From Phycisphaeraceae bacterium D3-23 (lineage in GTDB: Bacteria; Planctomycetota; Phycisphaerae; Phycisphaerales; Phycisphaeraceae): 64,000 nucleotides of DNA. Shown here in pieces: positions 24,317-31,698 of this stretch (within the stretch, counting starts at the first letter, position 1; every line of letters begins with the position of its first letter). A program made the position numbers and the translations under genes. The notes beneath the pieces are model-generated. The model saw nothing but the letters and a program-made list of their open reading frames with translations. It was not told where the DNA came from and did not search any database. The stretch spans positions 1,736,001-1,800,000 of the forward strand of contig CP114179.1 in the NCBI GenBank assembly GCA_039555135.1, in the 5' to 3' direction.

Positions 24317-25309
24317 TTGAGCGCACCCTGCAACATCCTGGTCTCCTCCGCCGGCCGACGCGTCGTGCTCATCCGCCTGTTCCAGCAGGCGCTGCGCGAG
24401 CTCGGGCTCCCGGGCAAGGTCTACGCCACCGACCTGTCCTCCACCGCCGCCGGCTTCCACGCCGCGGCCCAGGGGTTCTTCGCCCCGCTCTTCAGCAGCG
24501 GCGACTTCATCCCCGAGATGCTCAAGCTCTGCAAGGCCCAGAATATCCGCCTCGTCATCCCCACCATCGATACCGAGCTCGGGCTCTACGCCGAGCACAA
24601 GCAGGCCTTCGCCGACATCGGCACGACCATCGCGATCTCGACCCCCGAGACGATCGACATCGGCGGCGACAAGATCCGCGCCCACGAGTGGCTCGCCGCC
24701 AACGACTTCCCGATCCCGCGACAGGCCACGCTCGAAGAAGTCCTCGAACAGCCCGGCGACTGGCCCATGCCCCTCATCGCCAAGCCCCGCGCGGGCAGTT
24801 CCTCCATCGGCGTCACCCGCATCCACGACCCCTCCGACCTCCAGTTCGCCGAGCACCACGGCGAGATGATCGTCCAGACCCTCGCGACCGGCAAGGAGTA
24901 CACGATCGACGTCTTCATCGACCGGCAGGGCAAGGCCCGCTGCTCGGTCCCGCGCCTGCGCGTCGAGACGCGCTCGGGCGAAGTCAGCAAGGGGCTCACC
25001 GTCCGACACGACAAAGTCCAGCGTTTAGCCGAGCGCGTCTGCGAAGCGCTGCCCGGCGGCTACGGCGTGTTCAACGTGCAGATCTTTGTCGACAACAAGA
25101 CCGGCGACATGCGCATCATCGAGTTCAACCCGCGCTTCGGCGGGGGCTACCCGCTCGCCCACGAGGCCGGGGCCCACTACATCCACTGGCTGATCGAGGA
25201 CACGATGGGGCTGCCCTCGTCGATCGTCGCCGACCAGTGGCGCGACGGGCTCATGATGATGCGCTACGACGAGGCGATCTTCGTCGACCGCGCGAAGACC
25301 GACCTCTAA
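24317..25309 (+). CDS. ATP-grasp domain protein (carbamoyl-phosphate synthase-like)
   Basis: 330 aa. N-terminal PreATP-like region (CNILVSSAGRRVVLI) and an ATP-grasp core with the lid LIAKPRAGSSSIGVTRI, then TGKEYTIDVFID, and the metal-binding IIEFNPRFGGGYPL. This short CarB-like ATP-grasp family is common in sugar and cell-surface clusters, where members ligate a carboxylate to an amine. It probably acylates an amino sugar or lipid here; the substrate is not known. The only N-terminal codon compatible with the conserved first strand is TTG at 24317. Divergent from the GT-C operon; followed by a HAD phosphatase and an aminotransferase on the same strand. Confidence 0.8.
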   Translation: MSAPCNILVSSAGRRVVLIRLFQQALRELGLPGKVYATDLSSTAAGFHAAAQGFFAPLFSSGDFIPEMLKLCKAQNIRLVIPTIDTELGLYAEHKQAFADIGTTIAISTPETIDIGGDKIRAHEWLAANDFPIPRQATLEEVLEQPGDWPMPLIAKPRAGSSSIGVTRIHDPSDLQFAEHHGEMIVQTLATGKEYTIDVFIDRQGKARCSVPRLRVETRSGEVSKGLTVRHDKVQRLAERVCEALPGGYGVFNVQIFVDNKTGDMRIIEFNPRFGGGYPLAHEAGAHYIHWLIEDTMGLPSSIVADQWRDGLMMMRYDEAIFVDRAKTDL

Positions 25310-25351
25310 ACCCACCCGCCGCGCGACCCCGCGCCGCCCAGGAGACCCGGC

Positions 25352-26056
25352 GTGGCGCGATCGCTACTGCTCTTCGATATCGACGGCACGCTCATGATCA
25401 CCAAGGGCGCGGGCAGCCGATGCCTCCACCGCGCGGGCCGCAGGGTCTTCGGCGAATCGTTCGAATGGACCGACATCACCGTCGGCACGCTCGACCCGCA
25501 GATCTTCGCGCAGCTCGCCCAACACAACGGCATCGGCGACAGCGGCGAACACCTCGAACGCTTCCGCGACACCTACCTCGCCGAGCTCGAAGCCGAGCTG
25601 GGCAGGATCGGCGACGACATCACGCGCATGCCCGGCATCCCCGCGCTGCTCGACACGCTGCACGCCCGCACCGGCGACGATGGCGACCTCACCCTCGGCC
25701 TGCTGACCGGCAACTTCATCCGCGCCGCGCACCTCAAGCTCAACGCCGCCGGGTTCGACCTCGCCCGCTTCCCCGTCACCGCCTTCGCCGAGGACGGCAG
25801 CGAGCGCAACGACCTGCCGCGCATCGCGATGGAGCGCGCACGGGCGCATACCGGCGAAGCGGTCGACCCGGGCCGCGTCTACATCATCGGCGATACCCCG
25901 CGCGACGTCGCCTGCGCCCACGCCAACGGCTGCGTCGCCGTCGCCGTCGCCACCGGCCGATACTCCGTCGAGCAGCTCCACGAAGCGGGCGGCGACCTCG
26001 TGCTCGACTCCCTCGCGGACCCTGAGCCGCTGCTCGATCTGCTCCAGGCCCGGTGA
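25352..26056 (+). CDS. HAD superfamily hydrolase (phosphoglycolate phosphatase-like)
   Basis: 234 aa. HAD motifs: LLFDIDGTL at residues 6-14 (nucleophile Asp9, Asp11), LGLLTGNF as motif II (Thr), a Lys-type region in the following helix (HLKLNAAGF), and YIIGDTPRDVACA as motif IV. A C1 cap lies between motifs I and II. It dephosphorylates a small phosphorylated metabolite; in this setting a phospho-sugar is plausible. GTG start at 25352 with AGGAG upstream. 42 nt downstream of the ATP-grasp gene and in the same direction. Confidence 0.85.
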   Translation: MARSLLLFDIDGTLMITKGAGSRCLHRAGRRVFGESFEWTDITVGTLDPQIFAQLAQHNGIGDSGEHLERFRDTYLAELEAELGRIGDDITRMPGIPALLDTLHARTGDDGDLTLGLLTGNFIRAAHLKLNAAGFDLARFPVTAFAEDGSERNDLPRIAMERARAHTGEAVDPGRVYIIGDTPRDVACAHANGCVAVAVATGRYSVEQLHEAGGDLVLDSLADPEPLLDLLQAR

Positions 26057-26168
26057 TCCGCCCGCCCGATTATGCCGATTAGACCCCAGAGAAACCGCTT
26101 GGCGGGCGGCGATCCGTTCGCCTACGATGCCGGGCCGCGCGAGACCCACGCAGGAAGAAGAAAGTCCC

Positions 26169-27344
26169 ATGCCCTCACCCTCCGCCACCCTCACCCAGCA
26201 GATCACCGACACCGTCGCCGGCGTCATCCGGCAGGACAGCCGGCCCGTGCCGCTGCACATCCCGACCTTCGGCGGCAACTGCAACGCCTACGTCAAAGAG
26301 TGCATCGACACCGGCTGGGTCTCGTCCGTGGGCAGCTACGTCACGCGCTTCGAAGAAGACATCAAGGCCTACACCGGCGCGAAGCACGCCATCGCCACCG
26401 TCAACGGCACGGCCGCGCTGCACATCGCGCTCATGATGGCCGGCGTCGAGCCGGGCGACCACGTGCTGTGCCCATCGCTCACCTTCGTCGCCACCGCCAA
26501 CGCGATCGCGTACTGCGGCGCCACCCCGCACTTCGTCGACGTCGAAGCCCGCACGCTGGGCATCGACCCCGCCACGATCCAGCATTACCTCGAAGAAAAC
26601 GCCGAGCGGCGCGACGACGGCCAGTGCTACGACAAGCAAACCGGCGCACGCATCAAGGCCCTGGTCGGCATGCACGCCTTTGGCCACCCCTTCGACCTCG
26701 CCGGGGCCCAGAAACTCTGCGACACCTGGGGCATCACCTTCGTCGAAGACGCGGCCGAGTCGCTGGGCTCGCTCGCCGGCGGCAAGCACACCGGCACCTT
26801 CGCCAAGGTCGGCATGCTCAGCTTCAACGGCAACAAGATCATCACCACCGGCGGGGGCGGCATGGTCCTCACCGACGACGACGCCCTGGGCCAGTGGGCC
26901 AAGCACATCACCACTACCGCGAAGCAGCCCCACCGCTGGGCCTACATCCACGACGAAGTCGGCTACAACTACCGCCTGCCCAACCTCAACGCGGCGCTGG
27001 GCTGTGCGCAGCTCGAACAACTCGACGAGCTGCTCGAAGCCAAACGCGGCCTCGCGCAGCGCTACACCGACGCGTTCGCCGATAGCGAGGCCGGGGCGAT
27101 CCTGCCCGAGCCCGAGGGCACCCGCAGCAACTACTGGTTCAGCTCGCTCGTGCTCCACCCCGACATCGCCCCGCAGCGCGACGACATCCTCAACACCCTG
27201 TGCGACGCGGGCTTCCTGGTCCGCCCGATCTGGCAGCCGATGCACACCCTGCCGATGTTCGCCGACTACCCGCGCATGGAACTGCCCGTCACCGAGGACA
27301 TGGCAAAGCGCGTCATCAACCTGCCCAGCAGCGCGGGCCTCTGA
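26169..27344 (+). CDS. DegT/DnrJ/EryC1/StrS (LegC-type) sugar aminotransferase
   Basis: 391 aa from the ATG at 26169 (AGGAAG upstream). PLP-dependent fold-type I aminotransferase: VNGTAALHIAL phosphate-binding turn, VEDAAESLGS (PLP-ring Asp), and SFNGNKIITTGGGG with the Schiff-base Lys. The N-terminal FGGNCNAYVKECIDTGWVSSVG segment is the typical start of the LegC/PseC-like branch, which transaminates a 4-keto-6-deoxy UDP- or GDP-sugar. The product would be a 4-amino sugar, which the adjacent formyltransferase and acyltransferase genes could then modify. The precise nucleotide sugar is not determined. Confidence 0.9.
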   Translation: MPSPSATLTQQITDTVAGVIRQDSRPVPLHIPTFGGNCNAYVKECIDTGWVSSVGSYVTRFEEDIKAYTGAKHAIATVNGTAALHIALMMAGVEPGDHVLCPSLTFVATANAIAYCGATPHFVDVEARTLGIDPATIQHYLEENAERRDDGQCYDKQTGARIKALVGMHAFGHPFDLAGAQKLCDTWGITFVEDAAESLGSLAGGKHTGTFAKVGMLSFNGNKIITTGGGGMVLTDDDALGQWAKHITTTAKQPHRWAYIHDEVGYNYRLPNLNAALGCAQLEQLDELLEAKRGLAQRYTDAFADSEAGAILPEPEGTRSNYWFSSLVLHPDIAPQRDDILNTLCDAGFLVRPIWQPMHTLPMFADYPRMELPVTEDMAKRVINLPSSAGL

Positions 27345-27372
27345 CGAACACAACCTGCCGCAAAAAGCCGTC

Positions 27373-27750
27373 ATGCCCACCAACCCCCGCATCCTCAACG
27401 ACTGCCTCGGCCCCCTGATGATGCACCTCACCCGCGCGCAGGCCGCCTACCGCGGCTACCTCGACGATGGCAAGACCTTCCGCCGGGCGCTCGTGCTCTG
27501 GGACGCCAACACCGCGCTGCGACAACACCTGCTCGACACCGGCTGGCTCCTGCCCGAAGCGATGCGGCACGAGGCCACCCGCATCATCGCCCACCTCGAC
27601 ATCTGGGCCGCGCTCTGGGTCGCCCACCGCGAAAGCGATAAGCCCCAACTCGAAGACGAGTTCGCCTTCGCCAACGACGACCGCTTCCCCGGCGACGCCG
27701 AGTCGGCACTCAAACAATACTTCGAAGAACTCAACCACGCGGCCGACTAA
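27373..27750 (+). CDS. Small hypothetical protein in the amino-sugar module
   Basis: 125 aa, mostly alpha-helical, no family recognised. Conserved-looking words are WDANTALRQHLLDTGWLLP, AHLDIWAALWVAH and FAFANDDRFPGDA. It starts 28 nt after the aminotransferase stop, and its stop abuts the stop of the convergent formyltransferase (27750/27751), so it is almost surely co-transcribed with the aminotransferase. Role unknown; guilt by association only. Confidence 0.7.
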   Translation: MPTNPRILNDCLGPLMMHLTRAQAAYRGYLDDGKTFRRALVLWDANTALRQHLLDTGWLLPEAMRHEATRIIAHLDIWAALWVAHRESDKPQLEDEFAFANDDRFPGDAESALKQYFEELNHAAD

Positions 27751-28419
27751 CTACATCAGCTTGAAGCGGTGCTGGCCGACCACGACCTCGGGCTTCCACT
27801 CGCGGTAGCTCGTCGCGCGGATCCGCTTCTCGATCTCGGCCGGGTCCATGTCCGTCGTGATCCGGCCCAGCTCATCGAGCTGCTTGCGCGTGAACGGCTT
27901 GCGGGTCCACTTCTCGTCCGAGGTCGGCAGCGCCTTGCCCGCGATCAGCAGGTCCACCACGTCGTACAGCATCACGAGCATGTAGTCGTAGCACCGCACC
28001 ATCAGCGATTCGACATCGTCGGACTCGTGGATCGGGAAACGCTCGACGCGGATGATGTCGCCCGTATCGACGACCGGGGCCATGTGGTGGCAGGTCGCGC
28101 CGAACTCGGTCGCGCCCTCATAGAGCGCGAAGTTGTTGCAGCCGATGCCCGGGTACTCGGGCGACGCGGGGTGGAAATTAATCGCGGCGACCTGCACGTT
28201 GTTGAGCACGTAGTCGGGGATCACCCAGCGCGACATATACGACAGCAGGATGTCCCCGCGGAAGCCCTGGATATCCAGCGGCAGCGGGTCGCCCCAGTTG
28301 CCGCGCTGCACCGAGACGTTCTCGAAGTTCGCCTCGCAGTAACGCACCGCCTTGCGCACGGCCTCGTCTTCACCGTCGTCCTTGGTCGCGATCAGCACGG
28401 AGTAAGGGGATTTAGGCAT
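27751..28419 (-). CDS. Formyltransferase family protein, putative sugar N-formyltransferase
   Basis: 222 aa. It has the methionyl-tRNA formyltransferase-like catalytic triad region: INFHP (Asn and His) and PVVDTGDIIRVE (Asp), with a GIGCNNFALYEG loop between. The family transfers formyl from N10-formyl-THF to a primary amine; short members in surface-sugar clusters act on 4-amino-sugar nucleotides. Sited tail to tail with the hypothetical gene and near a LegC-type aminotransferase, so formylation of its 4-amino product is the likely role. Substrate is inferred. Confidence 0.83.
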   Translation of the reverse strand: MPKSPYSVLIATKDDGEDEAVRKAVRYCEANFENVSVQRGNWGDPLPLDIQGFRGDILLSYMSRWVIPDYVLNNVQVAAINFHPASPEYPGIGCNNFALYEGATEFGATCHHMAPVVDTGDIIRVERFPIHESDDVESLMVRCYDYMLVMLYDVVDLLIAGKALPTSDEKWTRKPFTRKQLDELGRITTDMDPAEIEKRIRATSYREWKPEVVVGQHRFKLM

Positions 28420-28515
28420 CTCGGCTCACAGCAGGCGGCGGGGAACAACAAAACCGGGCGGCCCCGGCGACGCATCATACTATGCCCGCACAACGCGCCG
28501 CGCCAAACGCGGGGT

Positions 28516-28648
28516 CGTGGTTCACTCCGACAGGTGGGGCGGGCTTCCAGCCCGCCGTCAGGCCGCAGGCCTGAGTACACACATGTTTCACGGCTGCGCC
28601 GTGATGGCGGGCAAGATACCCGCCCCACCTGGCTCGAAGTGAACCACG
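28516..28648. repeat. Inverted-repeat element, family C copy 1
   Basis: Core 28533-28629: GGTGGGGCGGGCTTCCAGCC at the left, the reverse complement at the right ending CCCGCCCCACC, with an inner AGGCCGCAGGCCTGA and a CGGCTGCGCCG pair. Outside the core a further 15-bp arm pair (CGTGGTTCACTCCGA / TCGAAGTGAACCACG) is present. It occupies most of the 327-bp gap before the NeuD-like gene. Confidence 0.88.
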
Positions 28649-28746
28649 ACGAAACGCGGCCCGCATATTGGTCCGGCTTTTCCAGTTCGTCTATGATGCC
28701 GGACACGCCGAGCAAGGCCCGCCCCACGCAGTAAGCCGACGCCACG

Positions 28747-29412
28747 ATGTTCCAACACCCCCCGCCCCACTCGCTCAAAGAAGAGCCCCCGGTCATCATC
28801 ATCGGGGCCGGCGGCCACGCGCGGGTGCTGCTCGGGGTGCTCAAGATGCTGGGCCGGCAGGTCCTGTTCTTCACGGATGATGCGCCCAAGTCGCAGGGCA
28901 AGATCATCGACGGCATCCGCGTCCAGGGCCCGCAGGAAGAGATCCTCAAGCACACGCCCCACGACGTCGTGCTCGTCAACGGCATCGGCTCGGTCAGCCC
29001 GCCCGTCATCCGCCAGCAGGTGTTCCACCGCTTCTCCTACCGCGGCTACCGGTTCGCGACGATCATCCACCCCGACGCCCTGATCGCGCCCTCCGCGCAG
29101 ATCGCACAGGGCGCGCAGGTCATGGCCGGGACCATCGTCCAGGCCGGGGCGCTCATCGGCGCGAACACGATCCTCAACACCCGCTGCTCGGTCGACCACG
29201 ACTGCATCATCGGCGCCCACACCCATATCGCGCCCGGCGTCACGCTCAGCGGCAACGTCTCCGTCGGCCAGATGTGCCACCTCGGCACCGGCGCGACCGT
29301 GATCCACGGCATCACCATCGGCCACAGCACCCTCGTCGGCGCCGGCGCCGTCGTCGTCGACAACGTCCCCACCGGCACGAAGGTCTCCGGCGTGCCGGCG
29401 AAGACCATGTAG
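28747..29412 (+). CDS. NeuD/PglD-type O- or N-acyltransferase (left-handed beta-helix)
   Basis: 221 aa. The N-terminal PglD_N Rossmann-like domain begins PVIIIGAGGHARVLLGVL; residues ~110-215 are hexapeptide repeats (ALIAPSAQIAQGAQVMAGT.., CIIGAHTHIAPGVTL, GTGATVIHGITIG) that form a left-handed beta-helix. This family acetylates amino sugars (PglD: UDP-4-amino-sugar) or sialic acid (NeuD). The catalytic-type His is in SVDHDCIIG. With the aminotransferase and formyltransferase nearby it fits an amino-sugar pathway. Not obviously in the same operon because a repeat element separates it. Confidence 0.88.
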   Translation: MFQHPPPHSLKEEPPVIIIGAGGHARVLLGVLKMLGRQVLFFTDDAPKSQGKIIDGIRVQGPQEEILKHTPHDVVLVNGIGSVSPPVIRQQVFHRFSYRGYRFATIIHPDALIAPSAQIAQGAQVMAGTIVQAGALIGANTILNTRCSVDHDCIIGAHTHIAPGVTLSGNVSVGQMCHLGTGATVIHGITIGHSTLVGAGAVVVDNVPTGTKVSGVPAKTM

Positions 29413-29441
29413 GCGCGCGGCATGGCGGGGCCACCCATTCT

Positions 29442-29570
29442 GGGTGCCACACAACCGCCCGGTCCGCCGGGCTGCTGTGTGCGGCTGTAGAACAATGTGA
29501 TTGTTTCACCCCGGCACAAAGCTCGCGGACTCGCGATGTGGCACCCGGGCCGCAGGGCAGTTGTGTGGCG
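29442..29570. repeat. Inverted-repeat family F (GGTGCCACACAAC...) composite
   Basis: GGTGCCACACAACCGCCCGG, then CCGGGCTGCTGTGTGCGGC, at 29442-29484; an inverted partner, GGGCCGCAGGGCAGTTGTGT (ending 29570), lies 60 nt downstream. A third copy is at the right end of the window (63962 onward). Confidence 0.75.
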
Positions 29571-29653
29571 CCCGGCGAATCCCTTGGCTCGCTCGGTTTC
29601 ACGCGGTACACTCGCTGCTGAACCTGATCGCTGTTGTTGCCGGAGGCCCCTGA

Positions 29654-30499
29654 ATGTCGAAGTTGAACAAAGCTCTGGTTGCGCTTTCCGGCTTTCTCCT
29701 GATCGCGCTGATCGTGATGACCACACTGTTCCTGTTGTCGCTCGCAAAAAACGCGGCGGATATCTCACACGTCGCGATGGAGAGGCAGCAAACCGAGCGG
29801 TTGGAAACTCAGCGGGACGCGTTGATTGCGGAACGCGATGCGCTGAAAACACAGCTCGCTTCGGCACAGTCACAGATAGCGGCCCAAACAGACGAAGAAG
29901 ACGCGGCCGAGCCCCTCCCCGAACCTGAGATCGACGACGCCCTCGTCTTCGACGAACTCGCCGCGGCGCGCGAGCAGCTTGCGTCGGTGCAAGACCAGCT
30001 TGAAGCGGCCGAGCTGCTGCGGGACCAGGCGGAGCACGACACGACGATGTGGCGTCAGCAGGTCGAGCGCGAACGCCGGCGGGCCGGGACCGCCGAGGCG
30101 ACGCAGAAGGATGAAGACATCGCCGCCTTGAGCGCCGAGCTCGTCGAGCAGGCGGCGGCAAACGCACGGCTCACCGCGACGATGGCGATGGCGCTCGATC
30201 GGCTGGAGACCCAGAACGAGCAGGTCGCCGAGCTGGTGCGTTACATGTCGCGCCTGGCCCGACGGCTGGGCGACACGGAAGCCGCGGCGGATTCGACGCC
30301 GGATGAGAACGAAGAGCTCGAAGAACTCTACGCCACCATCGCACAGCTCCACGACAACTTCGCGCGGGTGGCGGCGGAGAACTATGACCTGGGCTATCGG
30401 CTCGAAAACGCGGAGGCGGAGCGCGATGCGTACGAGCGGCAGCTTGAACAGATGCTGGAACTGCCCGGGCCGAATCTTGATAAGTCTCGGACGCGCTAA
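29654..30499 (+). CDS. Membrane-anchored coiled-coil protein, unknown function
   Basis: 281 aa. One N-terminal transmembrane helix (VALSGFLLIALIVMTTLFLL, residues ~9-28), then Glu/Gln/Arg-rich heptad-type sequence over nearly the whole length (RQQTERLETQRDALIAERDA, and LASVQDQLEAAELLRDQAEH), indicating long coiled coils. No enzymatic motif. A good GGAGG Shine-Dalgarno lies 12 nt upstream of the ATG at 29654. Could be a periplasmic or cytoplasmic scaffold; topology cannot be fixed. Confidence 0.75.
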   Translation: MSKLNKALVALSGFLLIALIVMTTLFLLSLAKNAADISHVAMERQQTERLETQRDALIAERDALKTQLASAQSQIAAQTDEEDAAEPLPEPEIDDALVFDELAAAREQLASVQDQLEAAELLRDQAEHDTTMWRQQVERERRRAGTAEATQKDEDIAALSAELVEQAAANARLTATMAMALDRLETQNEQVAELVRYMSRLARRLGDTEAAADSTPDENEELEELYATIAQLHDNFARVAAENYDLGYRLENAEAERDAYERQLEQMLELPGPNLDKSRTR

Positions 30500-30531
30500 G
30501 CCGTGAGCGGCTGGGCTCGGGTTCGCCCAGT

Positions 30532-30551
30532 GGCAGACAGGAATGTCTGCC
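30532..30551. repeat. 20-bp palindrome, family D
   Basis: GGCAGACAGGAATGTCTGCC, perfect arms GGCAGACA/TGTCTGCC, between two convergent genes. A second copy, inverted, is at 56287-56305. Confidence 0.8.
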
Positions 30552-30562
30552 CTACGTTGTTG

Positions 30563-31558
30563 CTACACGGCGGAGGGGCCCTTGCCCGCGAAGACGTGCT
30601 CGTCATACCACGCCAGGGTCTTGCCGATGCCTTCTTTGAGCGAGACCTGCGAGCTGTAGCCGCAGGCGCTGGTGGTCTTGGACATATCGGGCGCGCGGCG
30701 GGTAGGCGAGCCGGTCGTGGTCGGGCCCTCGACCAGGTTCACATCGCTGCGGTCCAGCACGTCGCAGATGGTCTGGCAGACTTCGCGGATCGTGACTTCG
30801 GGGTCCTGGGTGCCGAGGTTGAAGACGCCCTGGCAGTCGTCGCCGCCGAGCATTAGCCGGCTGATGATCTCGGTGGCGTCGTCGATGTAGCAGAACGCGC
30901 GTTTGTGGTCGGCGCTGAAGACTTCGAGGTCGCCGCCCTGCGGGAGCGCGAGGACTTTCTTGGCGATCTCGGGGACGACGTGGACGAGCCCCATGCGTGG
31001 GCCGTAGACGTTGTGCGGTCGGACGGCGGTGAAGGGCATGCCGCAGTGGTGGCACAGCGCCTCGCCGTAGAGCTTGGAGAGCAGGTAGGTGTGACGGATG
31101 TCCGAGGGGTCGGGCATGCAGATCGGGGTGGTTTCGGGCGTGGGCACGTCGATGCCGTAGGCCAGCAGTGTGCCGGCGACGATCTCGCTGGTGGAGGCGA
31201 AGACGAAGCGCTTCAGGTCTTTCTGCCGGTGCGCGAGGTCGAGCGCGGCGAAGGTCATGGCTTCGTTACGCCGCAGCACGTCGTAGGGTTTTTTGAGGAC
31301 ATGCGACACGCCGACGATCGCGGCGAAGTGGACGATGTGGGTGTAGTCGTCGGCCAGGTCGTCGAGCGAGCCGTGCTCGAGCAGGTCGCGTTCGACGATG
31401 CCGACGTTGTCGTTCGCGGTGAGCTGTTCGAGGAAGGGGTCGTGGACGGCGCGTGAGAAGTTATCGAGCAGGTCGATGTGGATGCCGTCCTGGTCGAGCA
31501 GTTTCTGGGCCAGGTGGCCGCCGATGAACCCGGCGCCGCCGGTGATGAGGATTTTCAT
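30563..31558 (-). CDS. NAD-dependent nucleotide-sugar epimerase/dehydratase (extended SDR)
   Basis: 331 aa. GGAGFIGGHL Rossmann loop at residues 7-16; active-site region ASTSEIVAG with TYLLSKLYGE giving the Tyr-xxx-Lys pair; VRPHNVYGPRMG is the nucleotide-sugar-binding loop; FCYIDDATE and NLGTQDPEVTI are family motifs. Closest to UDP-glucose 4-epimerase or UDP-glucuronate decarboxylase-like enzymes; the exact reaction is unresolved. It follows the nucleotide-sugar dehydrogenase gene on the same strand, with a repeat element between, suggesting consecutive steps in UDP-sugar conversion. Confidence 0.87.
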   Translation of the reverse strand: MKILITGGAGFIGGHLAQKLLDQDGIHIDLLDNFSRAVHDPFLEQLTANDNVGIVERDLLEHGSLDDLADDYTHIVHFAAIVGVSHVLKKPYDVLRRNEAMTFAALDLAHRQKDLKRFVFASTSEIVAGTLLAYGIDVPTPETTPICMPDPSDIRHTYLLSKLYGEALCHHCGMPFTAVRPHNVYGPRMGLVHVVPEIAKKVLALPQGGDLEVFSADHKRAFCYIDDATEIISRLMLGGDDCQGVFNLGTQDPEVTIREVCQTICDVLDRSDVNLVEGPTTTGSPTRRAPDMSKTTSACGYSSQVSLKEGIGKTLAWYDEHVFAGKGPSAV

Positions 31559-31590
31559 GGGAGTCTCGTTGCGTGGGGTGGTCTCGATAA

Positions 31591-31689
31591 GGTGGGGCGG
31601 GCATCTTGCCCGCCGTCAGGCCGAAGGCCTGAATTGTTGGCGCAGGTTCGCGGCGTTGCCGCGATGGCGGGCAAGATGCCCGCCCCACC
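31591..31689. repeat. Inverted-repeat element, family C copy 2
   Basis: GGTGGGGCGGGCATCTTGCC at the left and its reverse complement ending CCCGCCCCACC at the right; inner AGGCCGAAGGCCTGA-type hairpin and CGGCGTTGCCGCGATGG conserved with copies 1 and 3. Lies between the epimerase and dehydrogenase genes, so it is transcribed in an operon context. Confidence 0.88.
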
Positions 31690-31698
31690 GAAGGCACA

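Noticed and set aside
24688-26025. 445-aa plus-strand ORF across the ATP-grasp and HAD genes
   Set aside because: Arg/Pro/His-rich translation typical of a wrong frame in high-GC DNA; two clear genes occupy the same bases.
26680-27372. Long N-terminal extension of the 125-aa gene
   Set aside because: It overlaps the aminotransferase in another frame and has Ser/Pro-rich shadow sequence. The ATG at 27373 is the sensible start.
29046-30167. 373-aa minus-strand ORF spanning the NeuD-like and coiled-coil genes
   Set aside because: It crosses a repeat-rich gap and has low-complexity Arg/Pro/Ala sequence; no domain seen.
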